A stretch of 31,069 nucleotides of DNA from Bacteroidaceae bacterium. Its GTDB lineage: Bacteria > Bacteroidota > Bacteroidia > Bacteroidales > Bacteroidaceae. The notes below the pieces were generated by a model. That model saw only the letters and a list, made by a program, of their open reading frames with translations. It had not been told where the DNA came from and searched no databases. This document shows, piece by piece, positions 1-6,544 of the stretch. The first letter of the stretch is position 1. Every line of letters begins with the position of its first letter. Both the position numbers and the translations under genes were made by a program. The stretch is taken from contig JAGBPB010000108.1 of NCBI GenBank assembly GCA_017633615.1, positions 1-31,069 of the forward strand. Reading direction: 5' to 3'.

Positions 1-1
1 A

Positions 2-1519
2 TTTTCAATTCTTATGGCAGTCATTGCCGTAGTTACAGTTTCATGTAACAATGATAAGCTCTTTGAAGAGCAGGGTGTTCCCGCCGGAAGCATCAGGGTA
101 AACATCACCGTAGGTAATAAAGAGCACTCCACCAAAGCCGTTAAGACCGGTTGGGAAAATGGTGATATCATTCATATTTATCTTGATGATGCTGCAACTT
201 ACGCTCCTGATTTTGACCTTACCTTCAATGGAACAGATTGGGTAGCCTCTTCCATCAGCGCCGCTGTTGCTGGCAGACTGCAAACAACCGGAGGCAAACT
301 CCGCGGTTTCTGGGAGAGCAGCAATTCATGCATGACTGATGCAAGTTGGGGCAAATCGTCTGCAGTTATCGATTTCCCTGATAATGGCAAAGATGGGACC
401 ACTGGAATTGCCGACCATCTGGTTGCCGATTTCAGTAATATCTCCTACACCTATAATGGAAGCATACTGGAGGCAAGCATCAACAGTTGGCATTTTGAAA
501 CCGATTTGCAGATTGTAGTAAGCGGACTGACTTTCGAAGCAGGCAGATATACTTTGTTTTCACCTAATTCTGAGATTCAGAACGTAAACATGATTAATAC
601 GCATTCTGGAAGTACTCCGTACGAAGTTTCCGTGAGTAGGAATGGTACCGGTTCCGATTATGGCCGCATTGCAGCCATTCAAAACGCAGATGGTGTAGCT
701 TTTGTGGGCTGTTTGGGAACATCTTTCTCTTCCGGGGAAACCATGACATTCTTCCTCATTGACAACACTACCGGTGTGAAATATGAGTTCAGCAAGACAT
801 TGACGGCTTCTCTGTCCAGTAACAAAACAAAGATCAACGCTATCAAGATCCCGTTCAAGAAGTTCGTTGTGGATATGGGCTTTACCAGCGGAACAAAGTG
901 GGCTGCCTGCAACCTGGGTGCAGACTACCTGACTGGCTACGGTGACTACTACGCCTGGGGTGAGACCTCTCCTTATTACAGTAGCCAGAGTCCTCTTACC
1001 TGGAAAACAGGCAAGGGCTCCGGCTATTACTGGACATCCTATGATATGGCAACCGCAGGCGATAACAGCAAGTTCTCTAAATACACTTACGACCAAGACA
1101 GCTATGCTACTTCAGGCACTGCCGACGGAAAGATTACCCTTGAGGCTGCCGATGATGCCGCAACCGTAGCCTACGGCAGTCCTTACCGCATGCCAACCTA
1201 TGATGATATTGCTGAACTTGTTAATAACTGCAATAGAACGTATGTAGAGAATTATCTTGATTCCGGTGTTAACGGTTATCTTTTCACCAGCAAAAAGACA
1301 GGATTTACCAGTCAGATAATATTCTTCCCTGCCGCCGGTAATTATTGGAATAAGTCTCTGAATAATGAAGGTACGGACATGAATATCTGGGCTTCTACAG
1401 TACGTGATAATACACCTTATCTCGCATGGAGTATTAATGGCTATCCGACTAATTTAGTTGTTGCCAATAATAGCACTAAAGCCCGCTTTTTTGGATTCTC
1501 TGTCCGTCCCGTCAGATAA
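2..1519 (+). CDS. Surface lipoprotein, fimbrillin-like N-terminus plus FISUMP-like C-terminal domain (5' truncated)
   Basis: The frame is open to the left window edge (FSIL precedes the Met at 14), so the true start is probably outside. The visible N-terminus is the end of a lipoprotein signal peptide, with VTVSC followed by NND (Cys11 counted from the Met at 14). It is expected to be lipidated and displayed at the outer membrane. Residues ~25-280 resemble the fimbrillin-like (Mfa/FimA-related) family: a TKAVKTGWENGDIIHIY start followed by beta-rich sequence. Residues ~285-501 resemble the FISUMP-type domain: WAACNLGAD, YYAWGET, a PYRMPTYDDIAEL segment and the terminal GFSVRPVR. Substrate or partner is unknown; a role in adhesion or surface structure is inferred from the families. 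A strong terminator follows directly. The domain assignment is by motif recognition only. Confidence 0.75.
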   Translation, partial: FSILMAVIAVVTVSCNNDKLFEEQGVPAGSIRVNITVGNKEHSTKAVKTGWENGDIIHIYLDDAATYAPDFDLTFNGTDWVASSISAAVAGRLQTTGGKLRGFWESSNSCMTDASWGKSSAVIDFPDNGKDGTTGIADHLVADFSNISYTYNGSILEASINSWHFETDLQIVVSGLTFEAGRYTLFSPNSEIQNVNMINTHSGSTPYEVSVSRNGTGSDYGRIAAIQNADGVAFVGCLGTSFSSGETMTFFLIDNTTGVKYEFSKTLTASLSSNKTKINAIKIPFKKFVVDMGFTSGTKWAACNLGADYLTGYGDYYAWGETSPYYSSQSPLTWKTGKGSGYYWTSYDMATAGDNSKFSKYTYDQDSYATSGTADGKITLEAADDAATVAYGSPYRMPTYDDIAELVNNCNRTYVENYLDSGVNGYLFTSKKTGFTSQIIFFPAAGNYWNKSLNNEGTDMNIWASTVRDNTPYLAWSINGYPTNLVVANNSTKARFFGFSVRPVR

Positions 1520-1527
1520 TAACCAAG

Positions 1528-1562
1528 AAACGTAAAAGGGGAGTCTCCCCAATCTAACGTTT
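1528..1562 (+). terminator. Stem-loop downstream of surface lipoprotein gene
   Basis: A perfect palindrome GGGGA-GTC-TCCCC (1538-1550) is nested inside a second complementary pair, AAACGT (1528-1533) and ACGTTT (1557-1562). It begins 9 nt after the stop codon. There is no long T tract, so it may act as an mRNA 3'-end stabiliser in tandem with the next hairpin. Confidence 0.5.
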
Positions 1563-1572
1563 CACTCTATAC

Positions 1573-1616
1573 CAATCCCTCCGGTCCGTAATCAGCCCCG
1601 GAGGGATTGCTGTTTC
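1573..1616 (+). terminator. Probable intrinsic terminator
   Basis: A 12-bp perfect stem, CAATCCCTCCGG (1573-1584) with CCGGAGGGATTG (1598-1609), has a 13-nt loop and is followed by CTGTTTC. It lies about 55 nt after the lipoprotein stop and before the kinase gene, so it separates the two units. The T tract is short. Confidence 0.7.
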
Positions 1617-1677
1617 AAAAGAAGCTTTGCTGTTGTACAGATTTGCTAAAAAATGCCGAAATTTGCAACCTGTAAAA

Positions 1678-2538
1678 ATGATTATAACAAATTACTATAA
1701 GGTGGCAGGACACCTGTTCTGCGTTACGGCTCAGGCTGATGATCTGGGTCTGATGCAGAACTATACGCCGTTTTGCTGCGAGCCTGAATGCGGGACTGAG
1801 CCTGTTTTCTCCCTGAGCGTGAGTGATGGTGATGCGGTTAGTTTCAATGAGGAGATTAGGCAGTCTGAAGAGGGGCAGGAGATAGTGTGCGGCAAGGCGG
1901 GGAGTGATCCTGCGTTCAGCTTCCTGTGGGCCGGACGTACGGCGGGGTGGCTGGTGTGCTCTACAGATTACCGCCGGGGGCAGCTGGTGCTGAGCGGGTA
2001 TCAGCGTAAATCGGCTATTGACAATGCTTTAATGGTGCTGTTTGCGCTGGCTACGGCGCAACAGGGTACGGCGGTGTTTCATGCATCGGCAGTAAGTTAT
2101 AAGGGCAGGGCGTATATGAACCTGGGCAAGAGCGGCACGGGTAAAAGCACTCATGCCGCTTTGTGGCTGCGTCATATTGAGGGTACGGAACTGATTAATG
2201 ATGATAACCCTGTGGTGCGTGTTTATGCTGACGGCAGCGCTGTTATTTACGGCACTCCTTGGAGCGGCAAGACGCCGTGCTACAGGAACGTGAGTTATCC
2301 GTTGGGCGGCATTGTGCAGCTTAGTCAGGCTCCGTACAATAAAATACGCCGTTTGGGAGGCGTTGAGGCATACGCATCGCTGGTGGCAAGCATATCGGGT
2401 AAGCGCTGGGACAGATGTATTGCTGAGGGCCTGCACGCTACAGAGAATAGTCTGGTGCGGAACGTGCCTGTGTGGCATCTGGAATGTCTGCCCAATGATG
2501 AGGCTGCGCTGCTTTGCCGGAATTCTATAGCCCAATGA
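1678..2538 (+). CDS. HPr kinase/phosphorylase-like serine kinase
   Basis: 286 aa from the ATG at 1678. A TTG start at 1627 would add 17 unconserved-looking residues, and MIITNYYKVAG is the more typical beginning for this family. A P-loop is clear at residues 150-158 (GKSGTGKST). It is followed by LINDD (172-176), the acidic segment seen in HPrK C-terminal domains, and YGTPWSGKTP (191-200). Relatives in Bacteroidales and Firmicutes are HprK-related proteins, often beside PqqD-like proteins, nucleotidyltransferases and S24/S26 peptidases in peptide-modification loci. Here the stop overlaps the next start (ATGA at 2535-2538), so it is translationally coupled to a signal-peptidase-like gene. The substrate is unknown. 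A true HPr kinase is less likely because the N-terminal HprK domain is absent. Kinase-fold assignment is confident; biological role is not. Confidence 0.8.
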   Translation: MIITNYYKVAGHLFCVTAQADDLGLMQNYTPFCCEPECGTEPVFSLSVSDGDAVSFNEEIRQSEEGQEIVCGKAGSDPAFSFLWAGRTAGWLVCSTDYRRGQLVLSGYQRKSAIDNALMVLFALATAQQGTAVFHASAVSYKGRAYMNLGKSGTGKSTHAALWLRHIEGTELINDDNPVVRVYADGSAVIYGTPWSGKTPCYRNVSYPLGGIVQLSQAPYNKIRRLGGVEAYASLVASISGKRWDRCIAEGLHATENSLVRNVPVWHLECLPNDEAALLCRNSIAQ

Positions 2539-2972
2539 CTGATGATTTTATCATAGAAGAGGCAATCCGCCTGGTTGGTGAGGGGGTGAGCGTGACCTTC
2601 CCAGTAAAGGGACGGAGCATGCTGCCGTTCATTATTGGCGGCCGTGAGAGCGTGATCCTGAGCAAGCCCGTTGAGCTGCGTCGCGGTGATGTGGTGCTTG
2701 CCTGGGTGGAGGGTGGCCGATATGTGGTGCATCGCATTATAAAGATTGACGCTGAACGCATCACGCTGATGGGTGACGGTAACGTTCGGGGCACTGAGCG
2801 CTGCACCAAGGCCGATGTCAAGGCTATTGCCACGCATGTGGTGAGTGAGCGCGGCCGCAAACGTGATCTGTATAATGCATGGCGCAGGGCAGGGGCCCGT
2901 GTGTGGTACTGGCTGCGCCCTTTTAGACGCTATCTGCTGTATATCTATAGACTGTTATGCTTAAGAAACTAA
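2535..2972 (+). CDS. S24/S26-family (signal peptidase I-like) protein
   Basis: 145 aa. The ATG at 2535 overlaps the upstream stop, and a TTG at 2514 is possible but disfavoured. The motif KGRSMLPFI (residues 25-33) holds the S26 catalytic Ser28. VVHRI (64-68) places His66 where ER/archaeal-type signal peptidases carry His instead of Lys. GDVV (51-54) and LMGDGN (78-83) are the other usual family blocks. The C-terminal ~25 residues are aromatic, Leu-rich and basic (WYWLRPFRRYLLYIYRLL), suggesting membrane association. There is no N-terminal transmembrane segment, unlike LepB. Its pairing with an HPrK-like kinase suggests processing of a specific exported or modified substrate rather than general secretion (inference). 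The 3' end overlaps the next gene by 16 nt. Confidence 0.75.
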   Translation: MTDDFIIEEAIRLVGEGVSVTFPVKGRSMLPFIIGGRESVILSKPVELRRGDVVLAWVEGGRYVVHRIIKIDAERITLMGDGNVRGTERCTKADVKAIATHVVSERGRKRDLYNAWRRAGARVWYWLRPFRRYLLYIYRLLCLRN

Positions 2973-3928
2973 GTGATTTGTTAAGCGCCCAGGCCAGCGT
3001 GTTCATTATTCTGACTGCTGTGGTGACATTCTTTTTCCCTGAGCTCTTTGCCTGGGTTAAGGGTAATATGCAGACCATCATCCTGGGAATTATAATGCTC
3101 ACTATGGGGCTTACCCTTACACCGCATGATTTCAAGCTCCTGGCGCAGCGCCCGTTTGACATACTGATAGGTGCGGTGGCTCAGTTTACCATAATGCCGC
3201 TGGTGGCGTTCTCGCTCTCGTGGCTGTTCAGCCAGGTACCCGCCTTTGCTCCGTACAGCACCGCTATGGCCATAGGCATCATTCTGGTGGGCTGCTGTCC
3301 GGGCGGCGTATCCAGCAATATAATGTCATTTCTCTGTAAGGCCGATGTGGCTTACTCCGTGGGCATGACCTGCGTATCGACCTTGTTGGCTCCCGTGCTC
3401 ACTCCGCTGCTGGTGCTCATGCTTGCGGGTGAGAGGGTGGATGTGGATGCCTGGGGTATGTTCCGCCAGATACTCATAGTTACAATCATACCTATTGCCA
3501 TCGGCTTCTTGCTGAACGTATGGCTGGGGCACAAGGATGTGTTCCGCAAGATTCAGGGCTGCATGCCGGGCGTATCAGTTATCTGTCTGGCCTGCATTGT
3601 GGGCGGAGTCATCACCACCGTTCATGATCCGCTGGTGGAGAACGGCCTTGTGCTGTTCCTGCTCACATTCGGAATGGTGTTCTGCCACAATACGATAGGC
3701 TATGTGCTGGGCTACTTTGTGGGCAAGCTGTTCAAGTTCAATACCGCTAAGAAACGTACCCTCTCAATTGAGGTAGGCATGCAGAATGCGGGCCTGGGCA
3801 CCAACCTGGCAATGTCTTTCTTTGTGGCCACCAATCCTATGGCTGTGGTTCCTTGCGCCATCTCATGCGCCTGGCACAGCATCAGCGGCACCATCCTGGC
3901 CAATCTCTTTGCCCGCCGCAAAGCATAA
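2957..3928 (+). CDS. Bile acid:Na+ symporter (BASS) family transporter
   Basis: 323 aa integral membrane protein with about nine to ten hydrophobic segments. The family's signature regions are present: GCCPGGVSSNIMSFLCKAD (residues ~112-130), which corresponds to the first unwound crossover helix, and EVGMQNAGLG (~272-281), the second. The BASS/SBF family (PF01758) couples Na+ to uptake of organic anions; bacterial members carry diverse substrates such as bile acids or pantoate. The specific substrate cannot be read from sequence. The start overlaps the preceding peptidase-like gene by 16 nt, so the gene is probably co-transcribed, although a functional link to the kinase/peptidase pair is not evident. 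Length is normal for the family, and a strong terminator follows. Confidence 0.9.
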   Translation: MLKKLSDLLSAQASVFIILTAVVTFFFPELFAWVKGNMQTIILGIIMLTMGLTLTPHDFKLLAQRPFDILIGAVAQFTIMPLVAFSLSWLFSQVPAFAPYSTAMAIGIILVGCCPGGVSSNIMSFLCKADVAYSVGMTCVSTLLAPVLTPLLVLMLAGERVDVDAWGMFRQILIVTIIPIAIGFLLNVWLGHKDVFRKIQGCMPGVSVICLACIVGGVITTVHDPLVENGLVLFLLTFGMVFCHNTIGYVLGYFVGKLFKFNTAKKRTLSIEVGMQNAGLGTNLAMSFFVATNPMAVVPCAISCAWHSISGTILANLFARRKA

Positions 3929-3933
3929 AAAAA

Positions 3934-3966
3934 TACAATTGGGGAAGGACCCCAATTGTACTTTTT
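3934..3966 (+). terminator. Bidirectional intrinsic terminator
   Basis: An 11-bp perfect stem TACAATTGGGG (3934-3944) / CCCCAATTGTA (3950-3960) has loop AAGGA, with CTTTTTAT on the 3' side and seven A residues on the 5' side. It lies between the convergent BASS gene and the minus-strand lipoprotein gene, so it can terminate both strands. Confidence 0.92.
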
Positions 3967-4001
3967 ATATGTAAATGCTATTTGTAGAATCTGATTCCGG
4001 A

Positions 4002-4445
4002 TTATTCAACCTTTCCGGTAGCGCTCTTGAAGTACAGGATGCGGGTGCAACTCTTTCCCTGATACATGAAATTATCCTGGCTGAGGCTCATATTGAAGAG
4101 TGAGGTCTTGTCAATCAAATATCTCTCACTATATCCTTGACGTGTAATGAGCAGAACATCCTCATCAACCTGCCATGTTCCTCTGCTGATTGATTCATAT
4201 CTGGAGCCGGCTCCTGTTATTTCCAGGAAATCATTGTTAGAGCTGAACTGATAATAGTGGGGAGAAACATCCTTTAATTCAATCTCATACACTTCAGCAA
4301 TCACGGTGTTTTTATCTTGATATACTGTCTTGATAAGTTCCCACGTACCGGAAACGGCTATTTCATTACGTGCGGTTTCTGTGCATGATGTGGCAAAAAG
4401 GCCTACTGTCAGGATAAGGAACAATGCCTTAATAGTTCTTTTCAT
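4002..4445 (-). CDS. Small lipocalin-like lipoprotein
   Basis: 147 aa. The N-terminus is a lipoprotein signal: basic MKRTIK, hydrophobic LFLILTVGLF, then ATSC with the lipidated Cys21. The mature part has alternating beta-strand character. SGTWELIKTVYQ near the start and RGTWQVDEDVLLITRQG near residue 90 resemble the lipocalin-like/META-like small lipoproteins of Bacteroidales, in which GTW marks the first strand. No enzymatic motif is visible and the function is unknown. A Bacteroidetes-type -7 box lies 36 nt upstream. It is probably monocistronic: the LolA-like gene upstream ends in its own terminator, and the shared bidirectional terminator lies downstream. Confidence 0.72.
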   Translation of the reverse strand: MKRTIKALFLILTVGLFATSCTETARNEIAVSGTWELIKTVYQDKNTVIAEVYEIELKDVSPHYYQFSSNNDFLEITGAGSRYESISRGTWQVDEDVLLITRQGYSERYLIDKTSLFNMSLSQDNFMYQGKSCTRILYFKSATGKVE

Positions 4446-4480
4446 TGTTATATTTCAGTTTATTGGTTATTAACTGGATG

Positions 4481-4488
4481 CAAAGATA
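4481..4488 (-). promoter_or_regulatory. -7 box for lipocalin-like lipoprotein gene
   Basis: On the minus strand this reads TATCTTTG, an exact match to the Bacteroidetes -7 consensus TAnnTTTG, 36 nt before the ATG at 4445. No convincing TTTG -33 element is present at 19-20 nt. Confidence 0.5.
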
Positions 4489-4582
4489 AAGAAATATTAA
4501 TTAAATTTGTTCCAGTTATACTTACTTGGACGGAACATAAGCTAAAAACATATAGGCCTACTCCTAACAAGAAAAAGTAAAT

Positions 4583-4615
4583 AAGAAGGGGCGGTTCTTA
4601 GTACCGTCCCTTCTT
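4583..4615 (-). terminator. Intrinsic terminator for LolA-like gene
   Basis: A 13-bp stem with one wobble, AAGAAGGGGCGGT (4583-4595) / ACCGTCCCTTCTT (4603-4615), has a 7-nt loop. On the minus strand it is followed by a T-rich tract (ATTTACTTTTTC) and starts 16 nt after the LolA-like stop codon. Confidence 0.85.
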
Positions 4616-4631
4616 GTATTCTGTATTATGC

Positions 4632-5246
4632 TTACAGCGAACTGATAAAGGTTACATCGGGATAATCACCGGAGTTGAAAGTAACCTCCTGCTCTGATAC
4701 TCCGAACCGGATATCGGTCTTACGGGTTATCTCAACTATGTCAGAGGGCTCTCCGTCAATTACATCATAGAAAGCTACGCTTACAGGCTGATAGGTATCC
4801 TTCTTTATGGTAAACTCTACTTTCTTTGCGGCGTCTTGATACTGGGTGAGCAGCTTCTTCTTACCGGTAATAACCCAGGCATCATCTGTCTCAGCTGTGA
4901 TCTTGTATCTGTAAGCCGGCTTGATATAATCCAGACCATTGTAATAATTGCCTATTGTATTGGCATCCTCAACAGTTGCGGCCGATGTTTCAATCTCCTT
5001 GTTATCGGCGGTATAGACCCACTTTCTCTGGTTGTCAAAGTCTGTGTACCAGATACTCTTGTCTGATATAACGCAGTATTTGTTTCCTGCATTATAAAAG
5101 GAAATCAAATTCTCCTTGAATGAAATGCCTTCTGATTCATGTTCACCGACATAATCCTGCATTTTTAAAACAATCTCTGCGGCTGACTGTGAGAAAGCAG
5201 TTACAGCCCAAACAAGTGAAAACACTGTACAAACAATCTTTTTCAT
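4632..5246 (-). CDS. LolA-like periplasmic outer-membrane lipoprotein carrier homologue
   Basis: 204 aa. A Sec signal peptide is clear: MKKIV, a hydrophobic core, and AFSQ at the cleavage site, a very common Bacteroidetes pattern. The mature protein fits the LolA-like fold family: an amphipathic helix (AAEIVLKMQDYV) followed by antiparallel strands such as GISFKENLISF, KYCVISDKSIWYTDFD and RKWVYTADNKEIE. The C-terminus has VEFTIKKDTYQPVSVAFYDVIDG. LolA relays lipoproteins through the periplasm to the outer membrane. Bacteroidales encode several LolA-like paralogues, so this may be a specialised or divergent copy rather than the housekeeping chaperone. No LolB or Lol ABC gene is nearby. The gene has its own terminator, and an upstream terminator (5314-5357) separates it from the peptide/DUF3244 genes. 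Confidence 0.72.
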   Translation of the reverse strand: MKKIVCTVFSLVWAVTAFSQSAAEIVLKMQDYVGEHESEGISFKENLISFYNAGNKYCVISDKSIWYTDFDNQRKWVYTADNKEIETSAATVEDANTIGNYYNGLDYIKPAYRYKITAETDDAWVITGKKKLLTQYQDAAKKVEFTIKKDTYQPVSVAFYDVIDGEPSDIVEITRKTDIRFGVSEQEVTFNSGDYPDVTFISSL

Positions 5247-5313
5247 AAGCGTAATTTAAATTATTGGAACACCTAATTGACGTAGCTGTCCTGATTTTGT
5301 TAATGGGCTGCGC

Positions 5314-5357
5314 AAAAAAAAATAATGGCACAAAAGGAAATGCCTTCTGTGCCATTA
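5314..5357 (-). terminator. Intrinsic terminator ending the DUF3244/small-peptide transcript
   Basis: A 15-position stem with one mismatch starts TAATGGCACA (5323-5332) and ends TGTGCCATTA (5348-5357), with a 5-nt inner loop. On the minus strand it runs into nine consecutive T (A5314-A5322 on the plus strand). It lies about 105 nt past the stop of the 45-codon ORF at 5463. Confidence 0.85.
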
Positions 5358-5370
5358 TAATAAAAGAAAA

Positions 5371-5442
5371 GGTACTACGGTGCCATTAGTTGTGGCGTTT
5401 ATGAAAAGTATATTAGAGTTTTTGAAATGACACGGTAGTACC
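5371..5442 (-). repeat. Long imperfect inverted repeat / RNA hairpin in 3' untranslated region
   Basis: GGTACTAC at 5371-5378 pairs with GTAGTACC at 5435-5442. After one mismatch the pairing continues for another eight positions (GTGCCATT with AATGACAC, one G-T pair). The stem has 17 positions, the loop is about 38 nt, and the element sits just upstream of the terminator in the minus-strand transcript. The 375-nt stretch 5247-5621 otherwise contains only this element, the terminator and the 45-codon ORF. Confidence 0.7.
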
Positions 5443-5462
5443 TGTTACTGTTTATTGTTGCA

Positions 5463-5600
5463 TCATCTGTGCTGGTGGTAAGCGGTGGCCGGACCGGGGA
5501 GAATTGTATTTACTACTGCGGAGCAACTTTTTGTGGTGCAGACACAAACAAGAATAAAAGATATCAAAACGATGATTGATTTAAAACGACTATTTCTCAT
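5463..5600 (-). CDS. Putative 45-aa exported peptide
   Basis: A 45-codon ORF that starts 21 nt after the stop of the 90-aa lipoprotein gene, in the same direction. Its start follows an A/T-rich sequence typical of Bacteroidetes starts. The N-terminus has a signal-peptide shape: basic MRNSRFK, hydrophobic IIVLISFILVCVC, then a Cys-containing segment TTKSCSA. The remaining ~17 residues (VVNTILPGPATAYHQHR) would be the mature peptide. No family was recognised. It ends before a long hairpin and an intrinsic terminator that otherwise would sit about 260 nt beyond the nearest gene, which supports a gene here. It could be a secreted peptide or small membrane protein; a chance ORF cannot be excluded without homologues. 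Confidence 0.45.
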   Translation of the reverse strand: MRNSRFKSIIVLISFILVCVCTTKSCSAVVNTILPGPATAYHQHR

Positions 5601-5621
5601 ACTAAAATTCAATTATAAGGA

Positions 5622-5894
5622 TTATACAATAAAAAATTCTGATGGATTTGCCGTAACGTGCATAGCAGCGTTACTGGCCAGATAATACTTGGAAGTAATG
5701 TCTTTTTTCCCAAGATCATAGGGAAACCGTCGGGGATTGTAGTCGGTGGTGGTGCGGTGGTGATCCAGCACGACTTCCATCTCTGTGGGGTGGGAGTCGG
5801 CTGAATCCACGACCTCTACAACAAGGGTTTGGCTGTTACAACTGGGCATAAGAATGGCCGTCAGCACTAAAGCTGACCCTACAAACAGGTTCAT
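5622..5894 (-). CDS. Small hypothetical lipoprotein (90 aa)
   Basis: 90 aa with a short signal sequence (MNLFVGSALVLTAILMPSC). The imperfect lipobox MPSC suggests lipidation at Cys19. The mature part starts SQTLVVEVVDSADS, a beta-strand pattern, and contains the polar segment DHHRTTTDYNPRRFPYDLGKK. No family was recognised. It begins 35 nt after the DUF3244 gene and is followed after 21 nt by the 45-codon ORF, so all three are probably on one mRNA from the promoter at 6382-6413. The position next to a TPR sensor-regulator suggests an envelope role, but nothing in the sequence reveals an activity. Confidence 0.6.
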   Translation of the reverse strand: MNLFVGSALVLTAILMPSCNSQTLVVEVVDSADSHPTEMEVVLDHHRTTTDYNPRRFPYDLGKKDITSKYYLASNAAMHVTANPSEFFIV

Positions 5895-5929
5895 CTAAAA
5901 AATAATTTTGAGAAAAGAGTTAGTTCGCT

Positions 5930-6328
5930 TTATTCAAGGGTATATTCCCCGTAATAGCTGTTGCCGTCAGACAACGATATCAGGAGGAAATATGTGCCAG
6001 GCTCCTCAGATACACTGAGTGTGAGTACGTTTCCGCTGGCAGCATTGTTCCACTGCAGATCGTTATCAAGACAAGTGACAGAAGCACTTATATGGGTAAT
6101 GTTACTCTGTGCCTCAATACCTATTATACCATTTGAGAAATAGCACTCAGGCATTGAATCAACGCGCGGGAATCTGATTGCACGCGGGCGAGTACCGCCG
6201 CCTCCCGGTCTTGGGAAAGGAGTAACAGGGATGTTGTTGGGATCACCTGCACTGGCCGTTACAGGCATTTGTAAACACAGTAGTAATGTCACAAGGATCA
6301 TTAAAACTTTCTTTGCGTAATTCTTCAT
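5930..6328 (-). CDS. DUF3244-type secreted Ig-like protein
   Basis: 132 aa. The signal peptide MKNYAKKVLMILVTLLLCLQMPVTASA is probably cleaved after residue 27. A Pro/Gly-rich linker follows (DPNNIPVTPFPRPGGGG), then TRPRAIRFPRV, the characteristic start of DUF3244 proteins (PF11589). The C-terminal half is beta-rich and ends GTYFLLISLSDGNSYYGEYTLE, the usual last two strands of this small Ig-like fold. The function of the family is unknown. It is a frequent neighbour of TPR regulators in Bacteroidales, as seen here with the gene ending at 6545. A canonical promoter lies upstream, so expression can be independent of the regulator gene. Confidence 0.8.
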   Translation of the reverse strand: MKNYAKKVLMILVTLLLCLQMPVTASAGDPNNIPVTPFPRPGGGGTRPRAIRFPRVDSMPECYFSNGIIGIEAQSNITHISASVTCLDNDLQWNNAASGNVLTLSVSEEPGTYFLLISLSDGNSYYGEYTLE

Positions 6329-6381
6329 CTTGTTTTGTAATTAGGTTTAAAGACTACTGAAATCGTAAATTTCGTTTGATA

Positions 6382-6413
6382 CAAAATTATGGTACTATTT
6401 TGTGCTGACCAAA
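6382..6413 (-). promoter_or_regulatory. Canonical Bacteroidetes promoter for DUF3244 operon
   Basis: Minus strand: TTTG (6413-6410), a 20-nt spacer, then TAATTTTG (6389-6382). This matches both the -33 TTTG and -7 TAnnTTTG consensus. The predicted transcript start is near 6375, about 47 nt before the ATG at 6328. The spacer contains GGTACTATTTTGTGC on the plus strand, which partly resembles the inverted-repeat arm at 5371. Confidence 0.75.
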
Positions 6414-6544
6414 TATTTTTGCCTTTTAAAGTCTGACACACCTCTCTGTAAATGACTGACAATGAACAAGATATAACCTTGGTCGTCTGTTTTTTTCTGA
6501 CAGGCCTGTTTTTGGCTCCAAAAAGGGGTGCTTTTTTTGCACAA

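Noticed and set aside
1627..1677. N-terminal extension of the kinase from a TTG start
   Set aside because: The ATG at 1678 gives a typical family N-terminus. The added 17 residues look like untranslated leader.
2514..2534. TTG start for the S24/S26 peptidase-like gene
   Set aside because: The ATG at 2535 forms a classical ATGA stop/start overlap with the kinase gene, and the extra residues carry no motif.
5401..5430. Mini-ORF MKSILEFLK on the plus strand, similar to the regulator's first residues
   Set aside because: Only nine codons, no continuation without a frameshift, and the similarity is confined to 15 nt. Kept only as part of a low-scored repeat finding.
5485..5685. 66-codon plus-strand frame starting at GTG
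   Set aside because: It overlaps the 90-aa lipoprotein gene and opposes the 45-codon ORF, and it has no signal peptide or motif. The minus-strand reading explains the terminator position better.
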